A stretch of DNA of 64,000 bases, taken from positions 124,001 through 188,000 of the forward strand of contig NZ_CADFGP010000013.1 in assembly GCF_902833905.1 (NCBI RefSeq). The letters are read 5' to 3'. Below, piece by piece: positions 24,442 through 32,256 of this stretch. Numbering within the stretch: position 1 is the stretch's first letter; every line of letters begins with the position of its first letter. The position numbers were made by a program, and so were the translations under genes. Origin of the DNA: Paraburkholderia tuberum STM678 (GTDB lineage Bacteria; Pseudomonadota; Gammaproteobacteria; Burkholderiales; Burkholderiaceae). Below the pieces are notes generated by a model, which was given only the letters and a program-made list of their open reading frames with translations, had not been told where the DNA came from and did not search any database.

Positions 24442-26391
24442 TCACCCGCCTTCGGTCAATGTTTTTGGCTTATGTTCTGCAAGTATGGTCAATAAGGTCT
24501 GGTTAGAATCCGGTCCCGACAAAAGCTTGATGCCACTGACGGCTACTTTTTTGAGCACAGCTGACGAGGGGTCGCCCGACCACAGGATCGCAGGGATCGA
24601 GGCGTCGGTAGCAGCGCGGACCGCCGTAATCGCCGCAATGCCGTTCTCGTTTTCCAGCCGGTAGTCGGAGAGGATGAAGTGCGGACCGCTTGCCAAAGCC
24701 TCAATGCGCAACTGCTCGATGACGTCGGATGACGATTCCCCCGCCACGACGTAGCAGCCATGCTCGATCAGGCGCATCGATATTTCGATTCTTAAGTCGC
24801 TGTTGTCCTCGATGATCGCCACGACCATATTGGTCAGGTCCGGGTCGCCGTCTTCAACCGTTTGAACCTCGCGCAACTCCGGCGGTATGAGTCCCATGAA
24901 CGGGACCGTAACCGAAAAACGCGATCCACGTCCTGGTGTCGAGTCCACGTCCAGTTTGTGACCAAGAAGGCTCGCGAGCCCCTGGACAATGGACAGACCC
25001 AGGCCGAACCCTTTTTCACGATTCCTCTCGGGATTATCGACCTGTACATAGCTTTTGAAGATATCCGCCTGTCGACCTTCAGGGATACCGATCCCGTTGT
25101 CCCAGACGCTTATCTTTATGCGGCTGCCTCGCCTCTGGCAACTCACCAGAACATGTCCCTTCTTGCCTCCCCGCTCGGAAGGCGTGTAACGGACCGCATT
25201 GATCACCATATTCCGGACGATCCTGTCCAACGCATGTCGATCCGTACGGACCAGATAGGGGCGACTACGGAGTCTTAACTTCAGCCCCTTTGCCTCAGCC
25301 AGCGGCTGCATATCGACGACTATGCCGCGTAAAAGGGAAGGCAGCGCCACCTCCTGAATTTCTACATTCCAGGTGCCGGACTCGAGGCGGCAGATATCCA
25401 GTGCCCCGTTAATCATCCCTTCCATTGCATCCACTTGCCTTTGCGCAATCGAGACGTCTTCAACCAGATTGGTCGATTTAATGCCCCGCTCGATGAAATT
25501 TAACTTCAGGCCGAGCGTGGTGAGCGGTTGACGCAGGTCATGGCTTATTGCGGCGATAAATTGGTTCTTCTCCGCCGTTGCCGCTACAGCCTGAGATCGC
25601 GCCTCCTCGAGAACAACCTCTTTTACACATGTGCGTTGCTGATCGTTGCAAATGAACCATGCGACGACACAATAGCCAATTATTTGAGCCGTATACCAGT
25701 CAAACATTCCTGGCCGGTTAATAAAGAACAGTGGTGCCATGTTAAATCCGAATGGAATAGTGCCAATCACGAGTGCGCCTAAAGCCGCACGAAGACTGGG
25801 TGCGAGCAGCAGCAACGTGAATGCCTGGCAGATCATCGTCAGTTCCAGAAAGCCATACCGGCCGAATCTAAAGTAATAACCATGGAGGACCACGAATTTG
25901 GGTGGGATGAGCCCAAAGCTGGCCGCCGCCCACCAGAAAGATGTCAGCATGACCAATGCAGCCCATGCCCAGTGCATCTGCTCGACCGCGTTGACGCTGG
26001 CGTGCTTCGGGAGCGTCATGGTCTTTTTCAGCAAGTATGCTGCCAAAGGAGCGGCTATCCCCCACAGTCCCAGGATCCAGACGACACGGAACAAGGGATA
26101 AATATCCGATGTTTCGATCCACGATCCAGATACGAACCAGAACGGGCTTCCGACTAGCAGTAGCGCGATCCAATATACCGATCGGCGGGACAGCGATTGC
26201 AATAACTCGCGTTTGACGAGGAGATTCTGCTCAGCACTGAGTGCTGCAACCGGTCCCACAAACAGATTCATAAATTCAGCGAATCTGCGGCGCTCGATTG
26301 TGTGAGCCGTTTCGCCCGCGCACAGTGATGTTCTGGCCCCGGGCTTTTCGCCCGCGTCGGAATCACGCGGTGTTCGAGTACAGGACGCCAT
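24442..26391 (-). CDS. Hybrid sensor histidine kinase, copy 2 (receiver lysine lost)
   Basis: A 649-residue paralogue of the preceding gene with the same layout: membrane helices about 70-250, HisKA with His284, HATPase, and a receiver with Asp576. It is almost identical to copy 1 from the HisKA domain to residue about 625. In the receiver the nearly invariant Lys is Gly626 (LLSGPDSN instead of LLSKPVSE); the codon at 24514-24516 is GGA where copy 1 has AAA. Loss of this Lys usually impairs receiver signalling, so this copy may act only as a kinase or as a regulator of copy 1. The sensory third has diverged. Confidence 0.92.
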   Translation of the reverse strand: MASCTRTPRDSDAGEKPGARTSLCAGETAHTIERRRFAEFMNLFVGPVAALSAEQNLLVKRELLQSLSRRSVYWIALLLVGSPFWFVSGSWIETSDIYPLFRVVWILGLWGIAAPLAAYLLKKTMTLPKHASVNAVEQMHWAWAALVMLTSFWWAAASFGLIPPKFVVLHGYYFRFGRYGFLELTMICQAFTLLLLAPSLRAALGALVIGTIPFGFNMAPLFFINRPGMFDWYTAQIIGYCVVAWFICNDQQRTCVKEVVLEEARSQAVAATAEKNQFIAAISHDLRQPLTTLGLKLNFIERGIKSTNLVEDVSIAQRQVDAMEGMINGALDICRLESGTWNVEIQEVALPSLLRGIVVDMQPLAEAKGLKLRLRSRPYLVRTDRHALDRIVRNMVINAVRYTPSERGGKKGHVLVSCQRRGSRIKISVWDNGIGIPEGRQADIFKSYVQVDNPERNREKGFGLGLSIVQGLASLLGHKLDVDSTPGRGSRFSVTVPFMGLIPPELREVQTVEDGDPDLTNMVVAIIEDNSDLRIEISMRLIEHGCYVVAGESSSDVIEQLRIEALASGPHFILSDYRLENENGIAAITAVRAATDASIPAILWSGDPSSAVLKKVAVSGIKLLSGPDSNQTLLTILAEHKPKTLTEGG

Positions 26392-27023
26392 AACAGGCCT
26401 CCGGGCATCAGGTGCAGCTACACGCCATTGTGCTAGCGGTCCGCCAGCAAGTCGATGGACAAGTGTTCTGTTTTTTGCCGAACAAAAGTTCGTGATCCAC
26501 GCAGGTGGTCCCTACCGGAGATTTGTGCCCGCTGCCGAGCGTTGGGCGGAAGACCGTCAAAGCTACTGAACGAGGGTAAGTATGAGGCTGATCTCTCGCG
26601 CTGCGCAGTACCAGTAACTCGCGGTTGTCCCGATCAAGCACGGTTCGCCAATTGCGATATTGGGTGCTCGCTCCGTGTGTGCCGCGTCGAACTGCATCCG
26701 TAACCAGGCGTGCGCCGTACGCTCAAGAAATCACTCTAACGAATAATCGTAAAGCGACGCCGAACATTTATTCTCCCGAAAAGGAACTTTTAATGCCGAA
26801 CATCAAATTACCGACGTAACTACAACTGACACGATTACACGGCGCAATAATGCAACATAATTCGATACAAGGAGGGCGTCAATCACCGCACAATGGCCCG
26901 CGTTCTTCTCTTGTCGAATGCCCCCCATATCAACCACAACTTCCAGTTTGTCTGCAGAACTGGCTGCAGTGTGCTATTCGGTTTCCCGATTGTTAAGTTA
27001 GCCATGAATCAAGGAGCTCCACG
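26392..27023. other. AT-richer intergenic region
   Basis: Over 600 bases without a supported gene. The part from about 26730 to 27000 is clearly less GC-rich than its surroundings. An 8-codon frame at 26793-26819 (MPNIKLPT) follows AAGGAA at 26781-26786 with ideal spacing and could be a leader peptide, but nothing shows it is translated. The far end must hold the DUF4148 gene promoter. Confidence 0.4.
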
Positions 27024-27377
27024 ATGAAAACCCTTGCATGCCTTGTCCTCGCCAGCTGTGCGCTTGCCAGCCCAGTCGTCAGCTTCGCTCAGAGCACCGC
27101 GCCCGTCACCCGTGCGCAGGTGCGCGCGGATCTGATCCGTCTCGAGCAGGCCGGCTATCACATGGGCGACGGCGACCATACGAAGTATCCCGAGCAAATT
27201 CAGGCTGCTGAAGCGAAGATCGCTGCACAGGACAGCCAGCAGGCGGGCAACAGTGACGTTGGCGGTACGACGACCAACGGCACCGCAGCTTCCGGCAGTG
27301 TCGAGCATGTGTCGACGCCCTCGCCATCGTCGTGCGTCGGCCCCGCAAGTTATTGCAACCTTTTCTTCGGCAATTGA
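27024..27377 (+). CDS. DUF4148 exported protein
   Basis: A 117-residue exported protein of the DUF4148 family, abundant in Burkholderia. Residues 1-22 form a signal peptide ending SFAQ. The family signature TRAQVRADLIRLEQAGY lies at about 29-45. The rest is Gln/Ala-rich, with Cys near the C-terminus (SSCVGPASYC). AAGGAGCTCC precedes the ATG. The function is unknown; periplasmic or secreted location is inferred from the signal peptide. Confidence 0.88.
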   Translation: MKTLACLVLASCALASPVVSFAQSTAPVTRAQVRADLIRLEQAGYHMGDGDHTKYPEQIQAAEAKIAAQDSQQAGNSDVGGTTTNGTAASGSVEHVSTPSPSSCVGPASYCNLFFGN

Positions 27378-27401
27378 CCGCAGATGGCTCGCCCGACACC
27401 G

Positions 27402-27438
27402 CCCCGACGATCCGGGTAACGTGCCTGGATCGTCGGGG
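27402..27438. terminator. Strong inverted repeat after the DUF4148 gene
   Basis: A 12-bp perfect stem (CCCCGACGATCC at 27402-27413 with its complement at 27427-27438) and a 13-base loop lie 25 bases after the stop. There is no T-run, so it may be a processing or attenuation hairpin rather than a classical terminator. Confidence 0.5.
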
Positions 27439-27639
27439 GGCGTCCTCACCGGTGGCGTCCGAATCTTCGGACCCTGCGCATCGAATTCCAGGTGAAATGA
27501 TGAACCCGCGGGCGATACATCGTCGGCCACATGGTGTTGACCTCGCTGCCAACGGACTTTCAGATCGGGCAAGCATCGCTTCGTTCGCACCCGACGCGGC
27601 GGGATACGGTTCTCGACAGCTTCTCAGCCTCGGCGCTCA

Positions 27640-28473
27640 TCAGCCGTCCGTCGAAACGGTGGTAGCCTCCCACGCATCGATTTCCACGTTCAATGCCGAC
27701 AACTTGTCTCGTACGAGCCCGAGTGCGTCGCTACCGAGCAAAAGACGCGTGGGCGGATGATCCCCTGCCATGGCGGCCAGCATTGCGCGCGCCGCTTTGC
27801 TGGGATCTCCCAACTGCTTGCCGCTTTTTTCCTCGCGGGCCTGGCGAATAGGATTGAAAATATCGTCGTAATCCGAAATCGAGCGGGGGGTCCGCGTCAT
27901 CGAGCGACCTGCCCAGTCAGTGCGAAATGAGCCCGGCGCCACGGCCGTCACCGCAATACCGAAGGGCTTGACCTCTTTGCCAAGCGCCTCGGAGATGCCC
28001 TCCAACGCAAACTTACTCCCGCAGTAATAAGCGATTCCCGGCATCGTGATGTAGCCGCCCATCGATGTGATATTCAGAATGTGGCCGCGGCGGCGCTCAC
28101 GCATGAACGGCAGGACGGCCTTCATCATGGCGACCGCACCAAATACATTCACATCGAACTGTCGGCGCATATCCGAGAGCGGCGATTCCTCCATGATGCC
28201 CTCGTGGCCGTAGCCGGCATTGTTGACCAGCACATCGATTGGTCCGACGCCAGCCTCGATTTCCGCCACGACGCCGTCGATCGCGTCGAAGTCGGTCACG
28301 TCGAGCACGCGTCCCCAGGCGGCATTCGCGGATACGGACTCGAATTCACGCTTTGCCTGGGCACTTCTCACCGTACCGACGACCTTGTGACCCACCGCCA
28401 GCGCTTCCTGTGCGAGCGCGCGGCCAAAGCCGCTGCTGACGCCGGTGATGAGCAGAGTTTTGCTGGTTGCCAT
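27640..28473 (-). CDS. Short-chain dehydrogenase/reductase
   Basis: A 277-residue classical SDR. The cofactor motif is TGVSSGFGRA (residues 11-20), NNAGYG follows around residue 85, and the active site is Ser in NITSMGG with YYCGSK around 155-160. It acts on an unknown alcohol or carbonyl in the cytoplasm with NAD(P)H. It is transcribed divergently from an AraC regulator 94 bases away, a common regulator/target pairing. The region between their starts should contain a shared operator. No substrate clue is present. Confidence 0.88.
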   Translation of the reverse strand: MATSKTLLITGVSSGFGRALAQEALAVGHKVVGTVRSAQAKREFESVSANAAWGRVLDVTDFDAIDGVVAEIEAGVGPIDVLVNNAGYGHEGIMEESPLSDMRRQFDVNVFGAVAMMKAVLPFMRERRRGHILNITSMGGYITMPGIAYYCGSKFALEGISEALGKEVKPFGIAVTAVAPGSFRTDWAGRSMTRTPRSISDYDDIFNPIRQAREEKSGKQLGDPSKAARAMLAAMAGDHPPTRLLLGSDALGLVRDKLSALNVEIDAWEATTVSTDG

Positions 28474-28567
28474 TGAAGCTTCTCCCGAATGTCGATTGGA
28501 GAGTGCATGCTAATCTGACCAGCGAGGCAAATTAAGCCGAATTCCGCTGATTTTCTTGCATAAAACT

Positions 28568-29539
28568 ATGAACACGATACGCGCTTTGGCCCAGCATCCA
28601 GCTCTATCCTCTCGAAGCCAGAAACGCATGATTGTCCTGCTACGCGCGTTGGCGCCCGACGAGGGCTACAACCTGACGGCACTGCCGAGCGTCCGCATCT
28701 TGCGGTCGAACCGGGCGCTATCGCGCACGCCCGTTCTGTACGATCCCGGTATCGTGATCGTCTGCCAGGGCCGCAAGCGAGGTTATTTCGGCGACCAGCT
28801 CTACCTGTACGACGAGCGTCACTACCTGGCCGTGTCCGTGCCGGTGCCGTTCAGCATGGAGACCGACGCAACCGAGGAGCGCCCACTGCTCGCGCTGTAT
28901 CTGCACCTCGATTTCGCATTGGCCGCCGAACTTGCGGAGCGGATCGACCGCGAAGGCGTGGGGGAGTGCGCACCAGCACCTCAAAGCATGATGTCGACGC
29001 CGATGGATGACGCAATGCAAGCGTCCGTGCTGCGCTTCCTCGAGGCGATGCATCGGCCACTCGAATCTGCTGTGTTGGGCGCCGGGCTGCTGCGTGAACT
29101 GTATTTCCGGGTGCTCACCGGAGCCCAGGGAGGCTCGTTGCGCGAGGCTTTGGCGATGCGAGGACAGTTCGGACAGATAGGCCGCTCACTCCGCCTGATT
29201 CATGCAAGCTATGCGCAGCCCCTCGACGTAAGGCAACTGGCCGACGAGGCGGGTATGAGCATTCCGAGTTTCCACAGCCACTTCAAGGCAATTACGCAGG
29301 TGTCGCCGATGCAATATGTGAAGTCGACGCGCCTTCATCAGGCTCGCCTGTTAATGGTGCGCGAGGAACTAACCGCGGAGGCGGCGGGACACGCTGTGGG
29401 TTATGCGAGCCCGTCCCAGTTCAGCAGGGAATTCAGGCGTCTGTTTGGCTTGACGCCTGCCGCAGAGGCTAAGCGTATGCGCGAGAGCTTCGCGATCCCG
29501 GCAGTATTCGCTGATACGGCTTATGTCTCGTCGCACTGA
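28568..29539 (+). CDS. AraC-family transcriptional regulator
   Basis: A 323-residue regulator with an N-terminal AraC_N-type cupin-like domain (about 20-180; SRTPVLYDPGIVIVCQGRKR fits the family). The C-terminal AraC DNA-binding region (about 215-312) has two helix-turn-helices (LDVRQLADEAGMSIPSFHSH and AAGHAVGYASPSQFSREFRR). It is divergent from the SDR gene, so it probably controls that gene and itself. The ATG at 28568 is chosen; a TTG at 28556 is an alternative. No clear ribosome-binding site is seen. Confidence 0.88.
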   Translation: MNTIRALAQHPALSSRSQKRMIVLLRALAPDEGYNLTALPSVRILRSNRALSRTPVLYDPGIVIVCQGRKRGYFGDQLYLYDERHYLAVSVPVPFSMETDATEERPLLALYLHLDFALAAELAERIDREGVGECAPAPQSMMSTPMDDAMQASVLRFLEAMHRPLESAVLGAGLLRELYFRVLTGAQGGSLREALAMRGQFGQIGRSLRLIHASYAQPLDVRQLADEAGMSIPSFHSHFKAITQVSPMQYVKSTRLHQARLLMVREELTAEAAGHAVGYASPSQFSREFRRLFGLTPAAEAKRMRESFAIPAVFADTAYVSSH

Positions 29540-29700
29540 ATTTGCCGCGGTTCGGTTCGATCGGCCAGTCACACCAACTTTTTTCTACCGTCGCGATCTG
29601 TGTTGCCAGTCGCGGCTATTCGGTCACGCTACGCCCGACGAAATTGAACCGCCTGGTCGCTTTGCGCTCATTTGCGCCCGGTTGCCAGCCTTGATTGCTG

Positions 29701-29988
29701 TCATTGGCCGGCTGGCGACTTTGTGGTTGGGGTCGCCAGCGAGTTGTTAACCCCGTAAGCGGGGGGGCGGGACGTCGAGCTACTGTTCGCGCTATTCGGC
29801 TGGCCCGAGGTCGGCGACCCGGCGCCGCTGTCCGTGTTGGTGGCACCAGGCGTGCCGTAGCCACTCGTTGCAGCGGCCGGCGACTGTGTGGTCGGAGTCG
29901 CCAGCGTGTTGTTGCTTTGTGCATATACGCCGCCCGACAGCGTGAGTGCGGCGACGGCCGCGATCAATGTGCTGCTTGCCTTGTTCAT
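29701..29988 (-). CDS. Small exported protein with an internal repeat
   Basis: A 95-residue Ser/Thr/Gly/Pro-rich protein. Residues 1-23 form a signal peptide ending GGVYAQ. The motif NNTLATPTTQSPA just after it recurs near the C-terminus as NNSLATPTTKSPAGQ, so the mature protein is flanked by copies of the same segment. AAGGAG precedes the ATG at 29988 on the minus strand. No function is known. The sequence is low-complexity and probably disordered. The repetition is also visible in the DNA. Confidence 0.7.
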   Translation of the reverse strand: MNKASSTLIAAVAALTLSGGVYAQSNNTLATPTTQSPAAATSGYGTPGATNTDSGAGSPTSGQPNSANSSSTSRPPAYGVNNSLATPTTKSPAGQ

Positions 29989-30216
29989 GACACGCTTCTC
30001 CTTGGTTGGACTGCGATTTCCACGCAAACGATGCTTTCGTACCGTTTCCGTCGCGGTCCCGTAATGCCAAGTTTAGGAAAGCGGCGGCTGATAGTTACGC
30101 GCATTATTCACAATGGTGAATATCGATTTTCGGCGCTAACCGGGTAACCTGACGCGCGCTGGTCCCCAATCTGAGGCTATCAGTCACCGCGCGCAAGACG
30201 GCCACTGCGGCCGCCA

Positions 30217-30645
30217 TTATTTCTCTTCCCGCATCCACGGCGTAAACGTGATTCCGACCAGCAATCCTTCCGGCCCGATGAAGCGACTGACCGTCTGGCC
30301 CCACGGCTCATTCCGGTTCCTGACCAGCATCCGATACCCTTGCGCTTCAAGTTCCGCCGTTGCCGCCTGGACGTCGTCGACATCAAACTCGATCCAGGCT
30401 TGCGGAATGGGTACGTCGCGAGGCCACGAATCCGTGCCGAAGCACGACTGGGAGGCGTGGGAGAGCGGCCACAAGGCGAAAGAGTTTGCGCCGTTCAGAC
30501 CCTCCGTATGGAGATAGCCGCCGTTCTCTTCCTTGAAGGGGATACCGAAGGCCCGACCGTAGAGATCGCGGCTTGCCTGGGCTTCAATCACAATCGGGCC
30601 AAAACCTGCGATGAACAAGGCCGTGGCTTTTGGGATCTTTTCCAT
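30217..30645 (-). CDS. VOC-family (glyoxalase-like) protein
   Basis: A 142-residue protein with the paired beta-alpha-beta-beta-beta pattern of the vicinal-oxygen-chelate fold: FIAGFGPIVIEAQASRDLYG, then GGYLHTEGL, then AWIEFDVDDVQAATAELEAQ, then GPEGLLVGITFTPW. The usual metal-binding Glu near the end of the second half is not evident, so it may not be a metalloenzyme. AAAGGAGAA precedes the ATG at 30645. Substrate unknown; such proteins include resistance and isomerase enzymes. The longer frame upstream is Arg-rich and not part of the gene. Confidence 0.75.
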   Translation of the reverse strand: MEKIPKATALFIAGFGPIVIEAQASRDLYGRAFGIPFKEENGGYLHTEGLNGANSFALWPLSHASQSCFGTDSWPRDVPIPQAWIEFDVDDVQAATAELEAQGYRMLVRNRNEPWGQTVSRFIGPEGLLVGITFTPWMREEK

Positions 30646-30895
30646 GGCTTCTCCTTTGCCGCGAAAGAGCGGCGCGATGAAGAACGAACATGTTCGCCCA
30701 CGCCCATCGAACTGATCTGGCGGCGAGTTTGCCGGTACCGCGGGGCATGGCATGGTTGAGTGTAGGCTTGTTTCGGGTGGCCGGCGATGCATCGCCGGGC
30801 GCCGTGGCGCGTGCGTCGACGCGAAACGGCGTTGGCACGCTTTACCGTCGCTTTGCAAGAATTGCAGAAATGCGCGCGAGTGCGATGCCCGGCCA

Positions 30896-31996
30896 TCAAG
30901 CCTTGGCGTTGATGCCGTCTTGCGCGTTCTCCTCGCCGCCTCGTTCAAGCGCGCTGCGATATGCGCGCGACTGCATCTCGGCAAGCCGGCTCAGCGTACG
31001 CGACAGATCATGCGCGCCTTCGAGACCGATCAACGCGGTCTCCATCGGCCGATCGGAGGCGATGAAGAGCGCACGCTTGCGGTCGTAGAAGATGTCGATC
31101 AGCCAGACGAGTCGCTGCAGCGTATGCGGCTGCCTCAGCGCTTCCGTATGCAGACGATCGACGATCAAGCCTTGCCATTGCTCGGCGAGATCGAGGTAGT
31201 CGAAGTGCGAGCGGCTTGCGACGCACAACTGCTCGAAGTCCGCCCACAGCAGCGCGCGGCCGGCTGCCCGCGCTTCGAGCGGCCGGCCCGCCGCGCTCAG
31301 CCTGACCGGCTCGATCGCAGCGTCGCGTTCATGGCTCGTGAAGATATCGCGCAACGCGGCCTCGCTCGATGCGTCGAGCGGCGCGAAAAAGCGCGGCACC
31401 TCGGCCGCTTCGCCGCCGAAGCGGTAATCGCGCACGCCGTCGAAATGGATCACCGTGAAGCCGCGTTTGATCTGCGCGATGGTCGGCAGAAAGCGCTCGT
31501 GAAACTCGGGGTCGGGCAACAGATCGTCCGGTGCGTAGTTCGACGTCAGCACGATACGCGTGCCCAGCTTGATCGCGGTGTCGAGAAAGCGGCCCATCAG
31601 GAACGCGTCGGCGATATCGTGCACATGGAATTCGTCGAAGCACAGCAGCTCGATACCGTCGAGCCATTGCCGCGACACGTCGCCGAGCCGGTCGTCGCCG
31701 CGCGGCGCGTGCACGAGCCGGCGGTTCATCTCGCGCAGGAACTCGTGGAAATGCAGGCGCCGTTTGCGGCATGGCGCAAGCTCGAACAGCGTATCGACGA
31801 CGAGGCTCTTACCGCGGCCCGGCAGTCCGTGACAGTAGACGCCTTGCGGCCCGAACGCGGCGGTGGACCATGCCTGCCGCGCGCGCTGCTGCGCGCCGAC
31901 CAACCCGACGAGCGCGCCGATGGCCTCGCGCTGCCGTGCATCGGCAGAGATGCCGCGCGCGGTCAGTGCGCGCGCGATGCGGGTTTCGTCAAGCAT
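30896..31996 (-). CDS. zapE: AFG1/ZapE-like cell division ATPase
   Basis: A 366-residue AAA-type ATPase of the AFG1/ZapE family, which in E. coli associates with the Z-ring and destabilises FtsZ polymers. Walker A is GLPGRGKS (57-64). Walker B is LLCFDEF with Asp121-Glu122. The family segments LTSNYAPDDLLPD and HFDGVRDYRFG follow. The start at 31996 (MLDETRIARA) is preferred; a further upstream ATG would translate a 9-bp tandem repeat as (Ser-Arg-His)n. The two convergent or divergent neighbours are unrelated metabolic genes. Confidence 0.9.
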   Translation of the reverse strand: MLDETRIARALTARGISADARQREAIGALVGLVGAQQRARQAWSTAAFGPQGVYCHGLPGRGKSLVVDTLFELAPCRKRRLHFHEFLREMNRRLVHAPRGDDRLGDVSRQWLDGIELLCFDEFHVHDIADAFLMGRFLDTAIKLGTRIVLTSNYAPDDLLPDPEFHERFLPTIAQIKRGFTVIHFDGVRDYRFGGEAAEVPRFFAPLDASSEAALRDIFTSHERDAAIEPVRLSAAGRPLEARAAGRALLWADFEQLCVASRSHFDYLDLAEQWQGLIVDRLHTEALRQPHTLQRLVWLIDIFYDRKRALFIASDRPMETALIGLEGAHDLSRTLSRLAEMQSRAYRSALERGGEENAQDGINAKA

Positions 31997-32017
31997 CGGC
32001 AAGAGCGTCCATGCCTG

Positions 32018-32078
32018 ATGACGCGAATGACGAGAATGACGCGAGTGACGCGAATGATGCGACTTGCGCGAATGACGC
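32018..32078. repeat. Degenerate 9-bp tandem repeat upstream of zapE
   Basis: Six or so imperfect copies of a 9-base unit close to AATGACGCG (ACGCGAATGACGAGAATGAC and similar) lie 20-80 bases upstream of the zapE start. If translated in frame they would give repeated Ser-Arg-His. They more likely form the 5' leader. Copy number could vary. Confidence 0.75.
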
Positions 32079-32256
32079 AGTGTGGGCCGCCGCGAAAACG
32101 GCGAGGACGTGTGTGAGCATGAGATAACGGCCGACGTGATGGCCTGCGGCGAAGCAGACCCAATGAGCGCGTGCACGGTGCGCGCGCCATTTTACCAGCC
32201 ACGTTCTGCGTCGAACGTTGGCGCGCACACGCGTCGTCGAGCCGCTACCGCGTCAT

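Larger units (their letters stand above)
22400..26440. repeat. Tandem duplication of a ~2.0-kb kinase unit
   Basis: The two hybrid kinase genes and their short flanks are direct repeats with an offset of 2016 bases over most of the coding region (22741 aligns with 24757, for example). From about 22503 to 23470 the copies differ by only a handful of bases. The membrane-domain third and the last 25 codons differ much more. Upstream leaders (AACAGGCCTCCG after each start) and 3' flanks (CCTGCCATC before each stop) are also repeated. This mosaic suggests duplication followed by gene conversion of the catalytic segment. Confidence 0.9.

Noticed and set aside
30646..30984. Extending the VOC protein upstream to an ATG at 30984
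   Set aside because: The extra sequence is Arg-rich and lies before a strong ribosome-binding site that fixes the start at 30645.
32018..32078. A CRISPR-like repeat cluster
   Set aside because: Units are 9 bp, contiguous and degenerate, without spacers, so this is a simple tandem repeat.
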